From: Phycisphaerales bacterium
GTDB taxonomy: Bacteria; Planctomycetota; Phycisphaerae; Phycisphaerales; UBA1924
Assembly: GCA_947459215.1 (NCBI GenBank)
Contig: CANHCQ010000014.1
Span: forward strand, 16,781-80,780
DNA length: 64,000 nt
Direction: 5' to 3'
The translations under genes were made by a program, and so were the position numbers. Shown here piece after piece: positions 17,965 to 25,805 of the stretch; position 1 is the stretch's first letter; the number at the start of each line of letters is the position of its first letter. The notes under the pieces were generated by a model that saw only the letters and a program-made list of their open reading frames with translations, had not been told where the DNA came from and did not search any database.

Positions 17965-18197
17965 CCACAAATACCCCAGTCGCATTTGCACCCGACACCC
18001 CGTCTTATCGGTCCATCGACAACACCCGATTTCGCAGCGCTACCCGCCGATGCCTCCCGAACACGCACCTCGACCTAAGCGGGAGTGCTCAGATTCCGCT
18101 TCCATCCGTGCCGTTCGTGCGGTACATTACGATTGCGGCCCCAAAGCGGTGGGCCCCAAGAAACACTCTGCACCCCCGCCAACACGGAGCCTCGCTC
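17965..18197. other. Non-coding remainder before the fibre-like gene
   Basis: No gene is seen. The last 110 bases are likely the leader of the gene at 18198. A 'TACATTACG' stretch near 18122 could be part of a promoter, but no clear -35 partner is present. Confidence 0.4.
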
Positions 18198-19970
18198 ATG
18201 CGTGCCGCGCTCGAATTCCGTTCTGTTCTCCGAGCAGCACTGGCCCTGGCCGTGCTGGTTCTCGCGCCGACCCTGGCCCAGGCCCAGATCACCTTCAACT
18301 CCCAGCTCCGCACCATCGCGGTCTCGGGCTCGGCCGGGAACAACTCGGCCTCCACCGCGCCCGGCGACTTCGGCGACTTCAACACCAGCGTGTCGGTCGG
18401 CGCGGGACCGTTTGCCTCCACCGTCGGCGTGGTCTCGAGCATCAACACCAGCGCCCTCTTCTTCAGCACGAACTTCGACCTCCGCACCCCGGGCTTCGCC
18501 GGCAATCCCACCGCCGCCGCCCAGGCGCAGATCGTCTTCACACTCGCGTCGCCTTCGGGCTACATCCTCGATGTCTCCGACAGCTTTTCGAACGGAGCGG
18601 CACAGACGAGCATCGGCACCACCCTCAGCGGCCCGGGAGGAACGATCGTCTCCGGACGCACCATCAGCCAGACCGGCACCCTGCCCGCCGGCACCTACAC
18701 CATCTCGACCGTCGTCCAGTGCGCCAACCCCGGCGGCGTGCTCGGCAACGCCTTCATGATGCTCAGCTTCACCGCGGCCAACGACACCGCGACGTCGATC
18801 CTCTATCAGGGCCGCCTCCTCGACAGCGGCACGCCCGCCAACGGGCCCTTCGACATGACCTTCCAGGTCTTCAACGCTCCCACCGGCGGCAGCGCCCTCA
18901 CCACCGCGATCCTCGTGCCCCGTGTCCAAGTCACCAACGGCGTCTTCTCCACCCTCGTCAACATCCCGCCCTCGGTCTGGAACGCCGGACGCAGCTACAT
19001 CGAGTGCGCCGTCGGCTTCCCCGTCACCGTCCCCATCGTGCTCAGCCCGCGCCAGCCTGTGCAGCCCACACCCAAAGCGCTCTGGGCCCTCCTCGCCGAC
19101 GCCGTGCCCTGGTCGGGCATCACCGGAATCCCCGCCTCCATCACCAGCCCGCCGTGGGCGCAGGTCGGACCTGACCTGGCCTACACCGGCGGCCACGTCG
19201 GCATCGGCGTCAGCCCCCCGGCCGCGCCGCTCCACGTCCGCTCCGGCTCGGCGGGAATCACCCCGCAGTCCGGCGTGCTCGCGGCCTTCGAAGGCAGCAG
19301 CGGCGGCTATCTCTCTCTGCTCGGCGCCAACGGCTCCGAGACCGGCATCCTCTTCGGCCGCCCCGCCGTCGGCACCGCCGGCGCCGGCATCATCTATAAC
19401 AACCCCAGCACGCCCGGCGGCCTGCAGTTCCGTACCGACACCAACACCACCCGCCTGACCATCGCCAACAACGGAGCCGCGGCGTTCACCGGCACCGTCA
19501 CCGCCCCCAACTTCACCTACGCCACGCCCATCACCACCACCAAGATGGTCTCGTACATCGACTTCAGGTCTCGCAACGGCACCCCCGTCCGCAACCTCTC
19601 GATCAACGGCGAAGGCGCGGGCTTCGACAACGGCGTCTCCAACGAACAGCTCATCGCCCAGCTCGACCTGCCCAACGGCGCCACCCTCACCAACCTCCGC
19701 TTCTACTTCTACGACAACTCCGGGGCCGACCTCTTCTTGTCGGTCCTGGGGTACTTCCCCGCCACGCCGACCAACGTCCTGCTCGGCTCGGGCGGCAGCT
19801 CGGGCTCGGCCAACGCCAGCCGGTTCATCGATATCCCGCTCAACACCGTCGTCGACAACTCGAACGCCGCCATCCTTCTGGCCGTCAGCAGCACGACCAA
19901 CGTCTGGGACACCTCCATGCAGGTCCGCGCCGTCCGCGCCACCTACACCATGCCCCGCCCGGTGCCGTGA
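18198..19970 (+). CDS. Secreted tail-fibre-like protein without sorting tag
   Basis: 590 residues. Signal peptide 1-25 ('LALAVLVLAPTLAQAQ'). The N-terminal domain to about 180 is beta-rich and ends 'FMMLSFTAAND'. A widespread module follows, starting 'ILYQGRLLDSGTPANGPFDM' (about 200-300), then a fibre-like part ('HVGIGVSPPAAPLHVRSG', 'GLQFRTDTNTTRLTI', about 330-440) and a C-terminal beta domain. The YQGRL module plus 'PLHV' shaft is known from many environmental bacteria; its role is unclear. There is no dockerin or PEP-CTERM end, so the protein may be released or held otherwise. ATG 18198 starts the signal peptide; the upstream open frame is not protein-like. Confidence 0.75.
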   Translation: MRAALEFRSVLRAALALAVLVLAPTLAQAQITFNSQLRTIAVSGSAGNNSASTAPGDFGDFNTSVSVGAGPFASTVGVVSSINTSALFFSTNFDLRTPGFAGNPTAAAQAQIVFTLASPSGYILDVSDSFSNGAAQTSIGTTLSGPGGTIVSGRTISQTGTLPAGTYTISTVVQCANPGGVLGNAFMMLSFTAANDTATSILYQGRLLDSGTPANGPFDMTFQVFNAPTGGSALTTAILVPRVQVTNGVFSTLVNIPPSVWNAGRSYIECAVGFPVTVPIVLSPRQPVQPTPKALWALLADAVPWSGITGIPASITSPPWAQVGPDLAYTGGHVGIGVSPPAAPLHVRSGSAGITPQSGVLAAFEGSSGGYLSLLGANGSETGILFGRPAVGTAGAGIIYNNPSTPGGLQFRTDTNTTRLTIANNGAAAFTGTVTAPNFTYATPITTTKMVSYIDFRSRNGTPVRNLSINGEGAGFDNGVSNEQLIAQLDLPNGATLTNLRFYFYDNSGADLFLSVLGYFPATPTNVLLGSGGSSGSANASRFIDIPLNTVVDNSNAAILLAVSSTTNVWDTSMQVRAVRATYTMPRPVP

Positions 19971-20301
19971 GCAACCCCAACCCCAGTGGAACCGGCCGCC
20001 GGCCGGTCTTCCTTATTCCTTTGCTTCCAGCCACTTCCATCCGCCCGGCGACCGGCCGGGAGGCCGGTCCTACTGGTGGTCAGGGGAGCGGCCATGCCCT
20101 TGCCACCCACCCCCATGCCGCCTAACCTTGTCTCTCCCATTTGGGAAAAACCTGCTCGGGTTCATCCCCGAGCCTGCCCCGCCCAGTAGGCGGCGAGTTG
20201 GAAGGTCCGGACGCCTCGTCGTCCCATCGCACGGTTGTGGCCACCTTGGCTATGCCCGTCGACCCGGAACGCGAGCACGCCGCACCCATCGGAGGTCGGT
20301 T
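19971..20301. repeat. Inverted pair of family A palindromes in the rplM leader region
   Basis: One family A copy lies at 19983-20012 and one in opposite orientation at 20050-20076, giving a long hairpin potential (both arms carry ACCGGCC...GGCCGGTC). The remaining bases to 20301 are the rplM leader. A GGAGGT ribosome site is at 20291-20296. No other gene is visible. Confidence 0.8.
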
Positions 20302-20742
20302 ATGCATCGTCGTCAGACATCGTTGCTCAAGCCCGGTTCGGGCTCCAAGACCTGGCGGGTCGTGGACGCCGCGGGCATCCCGCTCGGCCGCCTCGCCAGC
20401 GAGGTCGCCATCGTCCTCATCGGCAAGCACCGCCCGGACTACACCCCGCACGTCGATTGCGGCGAGCAGGTCATCGTCCTCAACGCCGAGAAGGTCGAAC
20501 TCACCGGCAACAAGGCGACCCAGCGCCTCAAGATGCGCTACACCGAGTACCCCGGTGGTCTCAAGACCCAGACCTACGGCCAGGTCCGCGAGCGCGACCC
20601 GGAAACCCTCGTCAAGGACGCGGTCCGTCGCATGCTCCCCAAGAACCGCCTCAGCCGCCTCATGCTGAAGGGCCTCCATGTCGTCAAGGGCAGCGAGCAC
20701 CCGCACGCGATGCACAAGCCCAAGGAACTGAAGGTCTCCTGA
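20302..20742 (+). CDS. rplM: 50S ribosomal protein L13
   Basis: 146 residues, the normal size. Family signatures: 'TWRVVDAAGIPLGRLASEVA', 'LIGKHRPDYTPHVDCGE', 'VIVLNAEKVELTGNK', 'RMLPKNRLSRLMLKGLHVVKG' and 'HPHAMHKP' near the end. L13 binds 23S rRNA early in large-subunit assembly. ATG 20302 follows a perfect GGAGGT ribosome site with 5-base spacing; the frame is open upstream but not protein-like. rpsI follows after 65 bases, the classic L13-S9 operon. Confidence 0.98.
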   Translation: MHRRQTSLLKPGSGSKTWRVVDAAGIPLGRLASEVAIVLIGKHRPDYTPHVDCGEQVIVLNAEKVELTGNKATQRLKMRYTEYPGGLKTQTYGQVRERDPETLVKDAVRRMLPKNRLSRLMLKGLHVVKGSEHPHAMHKPKELKVS

Positions 20743-20807
20743 GTCCGCACACCCGCACACACGCGGCCGAGGCCAACGCCCGCCGCTGAATCACACGAGA
20801 GAAACAC

Positions 20808-21359
20808 ATGAGCACGATCTCTGGTCTCAATATCCCCGCGGGCCTCAGCGCGACGCCCGTCGTCCCCGGCGAGGCCCCGGCGCCCCGTCCGCTCCGCACC
20901 GCCAAGCCCGCCGACCGCCACGGTTGGTGGTGGGGCACCGGCCGCCGCAAGAGCGCCGTCGCCCGCGTCCGCCTCAAGCCCGCCAAGGGCGTTGATGCCG
21001 CCATCATCTTCGAGGTCGATCGCGAAAGCAAGGCCGCCAAGAAGGAAGGCAAGCGCGCGACCAAGACCCTCGATCAGTACTTCGCCGAGATGCGCGACCG
21101 CAACGACGTGACCGAGGCCCTCCGCTCGGCCAGCCTGATGGAAAAGATGCACGTCGTGATCCGCTGCCACGGCGGCGGCACGATGGGCCAGGCCCAGGCC
21201 TGCCGCCTCGCCATCGCCCGCGCTCTGGTCGATTTCGACCCGACCCTCGAAGCCCGCTTCCGCGAGATGAGCCTGCTCACCCGCGACAGCCGCGAGGTCG
21301 AGCGTAAGAAGTACGGCCAGGCCGGCGCCCGCCGTCGCTTCCAGTTCAGCAAGCGCTGA
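20808..21359 (+). CDS. rpsI: 30S ribosomal protein S9
   Basis: 183 residues, longer than the usual 130 because of an N-terminal Pro/Ala-rich extension of about 40 residues before 'WWWGTGRRKSAVARVRLKP'. Family features: 'HVVIRCHGGGTMGQAQACRL', 'AIARALV', 'RDSREVERKKYGQAGARRRF' and the invariant terminal 'QFSKR', which reaches the ribosomal P site. An insertion of about 15 residues near 'RESKAAKKEGKRATK' is unusual. It is the second gene of the L13-S9 operon, and an intrinsic terminator follows. Confidence 0.97.
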   Translation: MSTISGLNIPAGLSATPVVPGEAPAPRPLRTAKPADRHGWWWGTGRRKSAVARVRLKPAKGVDAAIIFEVDRESKAAKKEGKRATKTLDQYFAEMRDRNDVTEALRSASLMEKMHVVIRCHGGGTMGQAQACRLAIARALVDFDPTLEARFREMSLLTRDSREVERKKYGQAGARRRFQFSKR

Positions 21360-21384
21360 TTCAATTCTCAATCTCGATTCCCCC

Positions 21385-21413
21385 AAGACCCGCGAGCCAT
21401 CGCGGGTCTTTTT
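21385..21413 (+). terminator. Intrinsic terminator of the rplM-rpsI operon
   Basis: A perfect 10-bp stem (21385-21394 with 21401-21410), a 6-base loop and a run of five T (21409-21413). It begins 26 bases after the rpsI stop. Confidence 0.93.
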
Positions 21414-21420
21414 CATGTCC

Positions 21421-21565
21421 CAGTGGGACCGGCCTCCGGCCGGTCTTCCTGCTTCTTTCGACCCGTCCGCGGCTGCCCGGAGCCGCACGACTGGTGCGTC
21501 TGCAACCCCCGCGCCCCACCCACCGCGCATCAGTCGCGCCGCCAAGCCGGCGGACTGATGGCACC
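21421..21565. repeat. Composite palindromic repeat, second copy
   Basis: Family A copy at 21421-21449, then a family B element (about 21461-21565). Its right 16-bp end (21550-21565) is identical to that of the 17854 element, while its left end is eroded. The spacer between the two family B hairpins is also conserved. The order A then B is the same as at 17814. Confidence 0.85.
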
Positions 21566-21811
21566 ACACGGTCACACCCGCCCACATCTTCGTACTCTTG
21601 GTCCTTGGCCTCCAAGCGATCATCTTCACCGCCCCCGCCCGATTGGGGCCGCGGGCTGCACGCGCGCGCCGAGCGAGCAGGCAACGCAATCGCCGCGGCG
21701 CTCCAGCGGGTTGGAACCATTGCCCGCCGCGGATCCGTCGCACTCCCCCACCTCCGTCGCGGCGCTCGCGTCGCCGTTCGCTCCGCCCGCGGCGACCACG
21801 GATCGCTGGCG

Positions 21812-22504
21812 ATGCTTGGCGTCTGGCTGATCACCGCGATCGCCGCATGCTCCATCGTGGGCTACCTGCTCACACTCCGCACGCCTCGCTGGTTCCGCAC
21901 CATCAACCCGCGGGACGCGGCCCTGGTCGATCTCGCGCAGCGCGTCGAGAACCGCGTGATCACGCAGCTCTACAAGTACCGCGGCGAGGTTGATCCCGCC
22001 ACCGGCGCCACCGGCGCGGCCTGGGAACTCACGATCACGCAAGACGAGGCCACCGCCTGGCTCGCCTGCAAGCTGCCGGACTGGCTCCGCAATCTCGACG
22101 ATCGATTCACCTGGCCCGTCGGCGTCGAGAACGTGCAGGCCGCGTTCGATCCATCGCGTGTCTGGATCGCGGCGTCGGTCGACAGCGGCTCGCGCGCGGT
22201 GGTGTGCGTCGGTGCATCGCCGCGGATTGAAGCCACCGGCCTGTATCTCCGCTCCGGCCGCGCTGGTGTCGGCTCGCTCATACTGCCCGCTTCGCTCTTC
22301 GGCGGCCGCGCCGAAAGCCTCTTCAGCAGCGCCGACAAACAGAACCGAGCATGGAGCATCGCCACCGGCACATCGCCCGTGCTGCCCAACGCGACGCTGC
22401 GCCTCGAAGACGGCCGCCAGGTCCGCGTGCTGGCGATCACGCTCGATCGCGAGACCCTCACGCTGCAGTGTCAGACGGAAGTGGCGAAGCGGGATCCGAA
22501 GTAG
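21812..22504 (+). CDS. Hypothetical membrane-anchored protein
   Basis: 230 residues from ATG 21812. One N-terminal membrane segment ('LGVWLITAIAACSIVGYLL') is followed by a soluble alpha/beta domain: 'DLAQRVENRVITQLYKYR', 'WELTITQDEATAWLACKLPD', a basic 'GLYLRSGRAG' and a terminal 'LTLQCQTEVAKRDPK'. I do not recognise a family. The pattern recalls small-ligand or lipid-binding domains facing the periplasm, but this is inference. The frame is open to 21494, and a start further upstream is possible although that part is low in protein character and overlaps the repeat. The last 47 bases overlap the end of the convergent GT87-like gene. Confidence 0.55.
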   Translation: MLGVWLITAIAACSIVGYLLTLRTPRWFRTINPRDAALVDLAQRVENRVITQLYKYRGEVDPATGATGAAWELTITQDEATAWLACKLPDWLRNLDDRFTWPVGVENVQAAFDPSRVWIAASVDSGSRAVVCVGASPRIEATGLYLRSGRAGVGSLILPASLFGGRAESLFSSADKQNRAWSIATGTSPVLPNATLRLEDGRQVRVLAITLDRETLTLQCQTEVAKRDPK

Positions 22505-23903
22505 AGCTGTCGTTCCGCCGATCCCCCAGCACCGCCGCCACCCCGAGCAGCCACGCGACCACGAGGCAGGTGCACAGTCCCGCGGCTTCCTGCCACCACT
22601 GGCGCAGTTCCTTCGTCGCCTGCATCGCCGGCGGGAAGATGATGCCGAACCACAGCAACACCAGGCCCGCGATCGATAGCCACCGGGTCCTCGGCGAGGC
22701 CGCCCCGATGAGCGTGCCCGCGAGCATCAACGCCAGCGGCAGCATCTGCACGATGTGCCGCGCGTTGGTCTGGGGGCTGAACGCCATGGCGATGGTGACA
22801 AGCCCGACAAACTCGACCAGCATCAGCCGCGGCCTCGCCCGCTCCGAACGACCGAAACGCCCCAGCCACATCGGCTGGCCATACCGGGCATACAGCGCCT
22901 GCGTGATGGCGTAGGTGACGAGCAGCAGCACGCCTGCGAACACAGGCCCGAGGATCGGCTTCTGCAGCCCGTCGGCGATGCGGACGCACGCGGTCGTGAT
23001 CGAGATGCCGAACGTCCGCGCGTTCATGAGCCGCGCGTTGCCGTCGGCCCGCACGCCGGTCGCGTCGGTGGCCTGAAGCAAGCCGCCCAGCGCTCCGCGC
23101 CACAGATACGCGAACTGCTCCCACCCGATGATCGCCCAGGGCACGAGCGCCCAGAAGAGCGTGCCGACGATTACGCCGAGCGCGAACTTGATGTGCCCGC
23201 GCAGCACAAAGTACGGCAGCGTGATGATCGCGATGTACTTCAGGTTGACCGAAAAACCCGTCGCGAGACCGACAGCGAGAGCCACGAGGAATGTCGGATT
23301 TCCGATGTGGGATGTCGGATGTGTCAAGGCAACCTGATCAGCGGCCTTTCCATCCGACATCCGACATCCCACATCCGACATGCCCCAGAGCCCCACGACC
23401 CACGCCAGCAGCATCGAAGCGTTCACCTGCTGCATCTTGAAATCGCTGAGGATCTTGTCGGCGAGCACGATCATCGCCAGCGCCGTCAGCACCGGTGCCG
23501 CGGCCATGGGCAGCCCCAGCAGCCGGGCCACGGCCCGCCCGCCCAGCCACGCGCTCGCCGCGAAGCACACGCCGTTGAACACCATCCACACCACGCCCGC
23601 CCATTCGATGCCCAGCTTCGCCAGCGGCAGCATCAGCGTCACCAGCATCGGCGGGTACACGTAGCCGAGCTTGCCCGCCTTGAACACATCACGTCCGGTC
23701 GCGAGCGAGTCCGCTGCGTCGTAGAACTCGTAGAAGTCGCGGAACCGCTCGTCGATCACGCGGTCGCTGGTCATCATCCGGTAGCACGCGATCGCGCCCC
23801 ACACGATGATGCCGAGTGTGATGGCGTGCCCGACGCGACGAGCCGTTGGCGAGGCCCACCACACCCGTTGGTCTGAATGCTGTGACTGCGAGTTCGCCGC
23901 CAT
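22458..23903 (-). CDS. GT87-like (DUF2029) membrane glycosyltransferase with an in-frame repeat insertion
   Basis: 481 residues with about ten membrane segments. The first periplasmic loop reads 'DFYEFYDAADSLATGRDVFK' and 'GYVYPPMLVTLMLPLAKL', matching the acidic loop and 'Y.YPP....L..P' motif of GT87 polyprenyl-phosphate-mannose-dependent transferases. 'LKYIAIITLPYFVLRG' and 'NARHIVQMLPLALML' also fit. Residues about 175-205 ('MSDVGCRMSDGKAADQ', 'LTHPTSHIG') are encoded by an inverted repeat (23291-23381). They sit between two membrane segments and break family alignment. The 3' end overlaps the convergent gene at 21812 by 47 bases. The substrate is unknown. Confidence 0.75.
   Translation of the reverse strand: MAANSQSQHSDQRVWWASPTARRVGHAITLGIIVWGAIACYRMMTSDRVIDERFRDFYEFYDAADSLATGRDVFKAGKLGYVYPPMLVTLMLPLAKLGIEWAGVVWMVFNGVCFAASAWLGGRAVARLLGLPMAAAPVLTALAMIVLADKILSDFKMQQVNASMLLAWVVGLWGMSDVGCRMSDGKAADQVALTHPTSHIGNPTFLVALAVGLATGFSVNLKYIAIITLPYFVLRGHIKFALGVIVGTLFWALVPWAIIGWEQFAYLWRGALGGLLQATDATGVRADGNARLMNARTFGISITTACVRIADGLQKPILGPVFAGVLLLVTYAITQALYARYGQPMWLGRFGRSERARPRLMLVEFVGLVTIAMAFSPQTNARHIVQMLPLALMLAGTLIGAASPRTRWLSIAGLVLLWFGIIFPPAMQATKELRQWWQEAAGLCTCLVVAWLLGVAAVLGDRRNDSSTSDPASPLPSDTAA
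23291..23381. repeat. Inverted repeat (family C) inside the GT87-like gene
   Basis: The two arms carry a 19-bp perfect inverted match (23304-23322 with 23357-23375) built from GATGT and CGGAT words, with a central spacer of about 34 bases. It is the DNA behind the 'MSDVGCRMSDG' peptide. From memory, translated 'MSDVGCRMS' peptides are a known oddity in planctomycete and related genomes, suggesting a dispersed repeat. Confidence 0.85.
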
Positions 23904-23928
23904 GCGGCTTCATCATTGACTCTCGACC

Positions 23929-24621
23929 TCACCGTGGCTCTGTTGGAACCGTGGGGTGTACTTCAAGAACGTCCTTTGGAAGCCGCCGGGCGACGTATCG
24001 CGTCCAGACGCCGTACCGCCATTCGCCGAGGTACATCCCCACAACCTTCCAACCTGTGCGGCTGGCATCCGGGACCACGACGGGACCGCCCGACATGCCG
24101 GAGAGATCCGGGTTCTCGTCGACGTCTAGGAAGACCACATCATCCAATCGAACGTCTCTCGGCGCCCACCGCGGCGTGTCGGCGACGACCGCGGGAATCA
24201 GTCTCGGTCCACCCGGGCCCCGCGACGCGGTTGCGGACGGAAAGCCGCAGATGAACACCGTCGATCCAACACAGAATCTGTGGTCCAGATCGATCTCGTC
24301 GGGCGCGGGGAGCTCCGCGTCATTCACCCGGACAAGGACCCAGTCGCCCGATCCAACCTCTCCGCCCTCACCGCGACGCAGCTCGTCAAAGCCCGAGAGT
24401 TTCCCATCAATCTGCGCCACCGGCTGGCGGAAGACATGGAGCGCGGTGAGTCCGATGTCGCCACCCAACGGAATAAGAGACCCCGCGATCTGCGGACTCT
24501 TGATCCGACAGACCGCGGGGTCTCGTGCAATTCGGTGCTCGAGACGCTCGGCGCACGCGTGCCTCTCGTCGGACGCACATCCGACGAGCAGGGGCATCGC
24601 TATGACAACGAGCGCCCTCAT
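23929..24621 (-). CDS. Trypsin-like serine protease lipoprotein
   Basis: 230 residues. Lipoprotein signal with lipobox L12-V13-G14-C15. The chymotrypsin-fold triad is clear: H62 in 'TALHVF', D93 in 'GDWVLVRV', S177 in 'LSGMSGGPVV'. There is no PDZ domain, so it is not a DegP type. The domain is compact (about 45-215). Likely a periplasmic or outer-membrane lipoprotein acting on an unknown protein. It follows the lipoprotein gene 24635-25504 by 13 bases and is probably co-transcribed. GC content and codon use appear lower than in neighbouring genes by eye. Confidence 0.82.
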   Translation of the reverse strand: MRALVVIAMPLLVGCASDERHACAERLEHRIARDPAVCRIKSPQIAGSLIPLGGDIGLTALHVFRQPVAQIDGKLSGFDELRRGEGGEVGSGDWVLVRVNDAELPAPDEIDLDHRFCVGSTVFICGFPSATASRGPGGPRLIPAVVADTPRWAPRDVRLDDVVFLDVDENPDLSGMSGGPVVVPDASRTGWKVVGMYLGEWRYGVWTRYVARRLPKDVLEVHPTVPTEPR

Positions 24622-24634
24622 GAGCGTTGCCGCA

Positions 24635-25504
24635 CTACCGACTCCACACCTGGGCGCCGTTCCACGTCACGGCACCCCCTCCAGCCGAGAGGCTGATCTC
24701 AAAGACACCGTACTCTGTCGAGATCTGACCGTTGAAGTCCCCGACGCCCGCTGCGGCTTCTGCCACCGCGTCCCAAGGCCCGGCGATTCGAATCGCTACA
24801 GCGTCGCGGTTGGCGTCGGTCAGATCGCCGCCGAGGAGGTAGTACTCAACGGTCACGCCGTTGGCGTAAGTTCCCGGCATCGGGGCGTTCGCGCCCCACG
24901 CGGTGATGTAGGTGAAGTCCACGGTCTGGGCATCGGAATCGAAGGAGTTGACCGAGAAGACCGTCTTGTGCGGGACGCCCGGCTGCCAGCCGTCCAGATC
25001 CAGCGCGATCGCGGTCTCCTCAGCGCTCAAGCCCTTCGTGAGCGCGTTCACGCTCCAGAGCATGGTCTCGCTGGGCTCCAGCGCCTTGGTGCCACGAAGC
25101 GACGTCGTGACAACCATCGCGTCTTCGAGCCCGTCATCCGAGAACTCGAGAGACATCACACTCTGCTGCTCGGCGCCCGTTGGCTTCGTCGTTGGAGTGC
25201 CCGGATTCACCGGCGTGGTGGGGGTGGGACTGACGGGCTCCGTCCACGGAGGGTCACCCAGGACGCGACGAACCTCTTCGCACGTCAACGCCTTGCCCCC
25301 GCCGCACGGGATGCACCATATTCCGTTCGAGAGATAGCAACGACCGCCGATGTTAACTTTGCTGTAAATGCCGTCCTGGCCCGGATTTTGAGATTCACGA
25401 ACCTCGATTGTGCCATCCGGCTTCCGCGTGATCGAGCACGCGGACAGTGTGGCCACGGCGACAGCCAGTCCCGTGAGGGACACCAGTCGAGCAATCGTAT
25501 TCAT
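24635..25504 (-). CDS. Hypothetical lipoprotein
   Basis: 289 residues. Lipoprotein signal with L-S-A-C at 20-23. The mature part begins with a Cys-rich stretch ('GGRCYLSNGIWCIPCGGG', 'ALTCEEVRR'), then a Pro/Thr linker (about 93-113, 'PTPTTPVNPGTPTTKPTG') and a beta-rich C-terminal domain ending 'GAVTWNGAQVW'. I do not recognise a family; the C-terminal domain may be a binding or beta-sandwich module. First gene of a probable two-gene unit with the trypsin-like lipoprotein; it may be a substrate, inhibitor or targeting partner (inference). Confidence 0.7.
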   Translation of the reverse strand: MNTIARLVSLTGLAVAVATLSACSITRKPDGTIEVRESQNPGQDGIYSKVNIGGRCYLSNGIWCIPCGGGKALTCEEVRRVLGDPPWTEPVSPTPTTPVNPGTPTTKPTGAEQQSVMSLEFSDDGLEDAMVVTTSLRGTKALEPSETMLWSVNALTKGLSAEETAIALDLDGWQPGVPHKTVFSVNSFDSDAQTVDFTYITAWGANAPMPGTYANGVTVEYYLLGGDLTDANRDAVAIRIAGPWDAVAEAAAGVGDFNGQISTEYGVFEISLSAGGGAVTWNGAQVWSR

Positions 25505-25805
25505 TGACGCGACTCCGCTGAATCAAAGAACCAACCGCTATCCCCAAGTGAACGATCAAGAACATCTTAACCGAGCAGGGCACGGAAGGCTCCGATCACC
25601 GTTCTTTGAACAAATCCACCCAGTCCGCCGAGATCCCCAGAATCCGATCAACGATTGCGATCGGGAATGCGGGTACCCTACAACTTTCAAGACTGTTTCG
25701 CAAGACGATTCGGAAAAATTGTTGTTTGAATTTTGCAAAGACTATCACGCGTCGCGATTGTCGCGTCCGTGATTCTCCTGATCTCGCGATTCGTTTATTT
25801 GCGGA
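25505..25805. other. AT-richer gap upstream of the lipoprotein pair
   Basis: No gene is seen. The stretch about 25670-25810 is markedly less GC-rich than the rest of the window ('AAAAATTGTTGTTTGAATTT'). It probably contains the promoter of the lipoprotein pair (minus strand), but no clean -35/-10 pair could be fixed. Confidence 0.45.
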
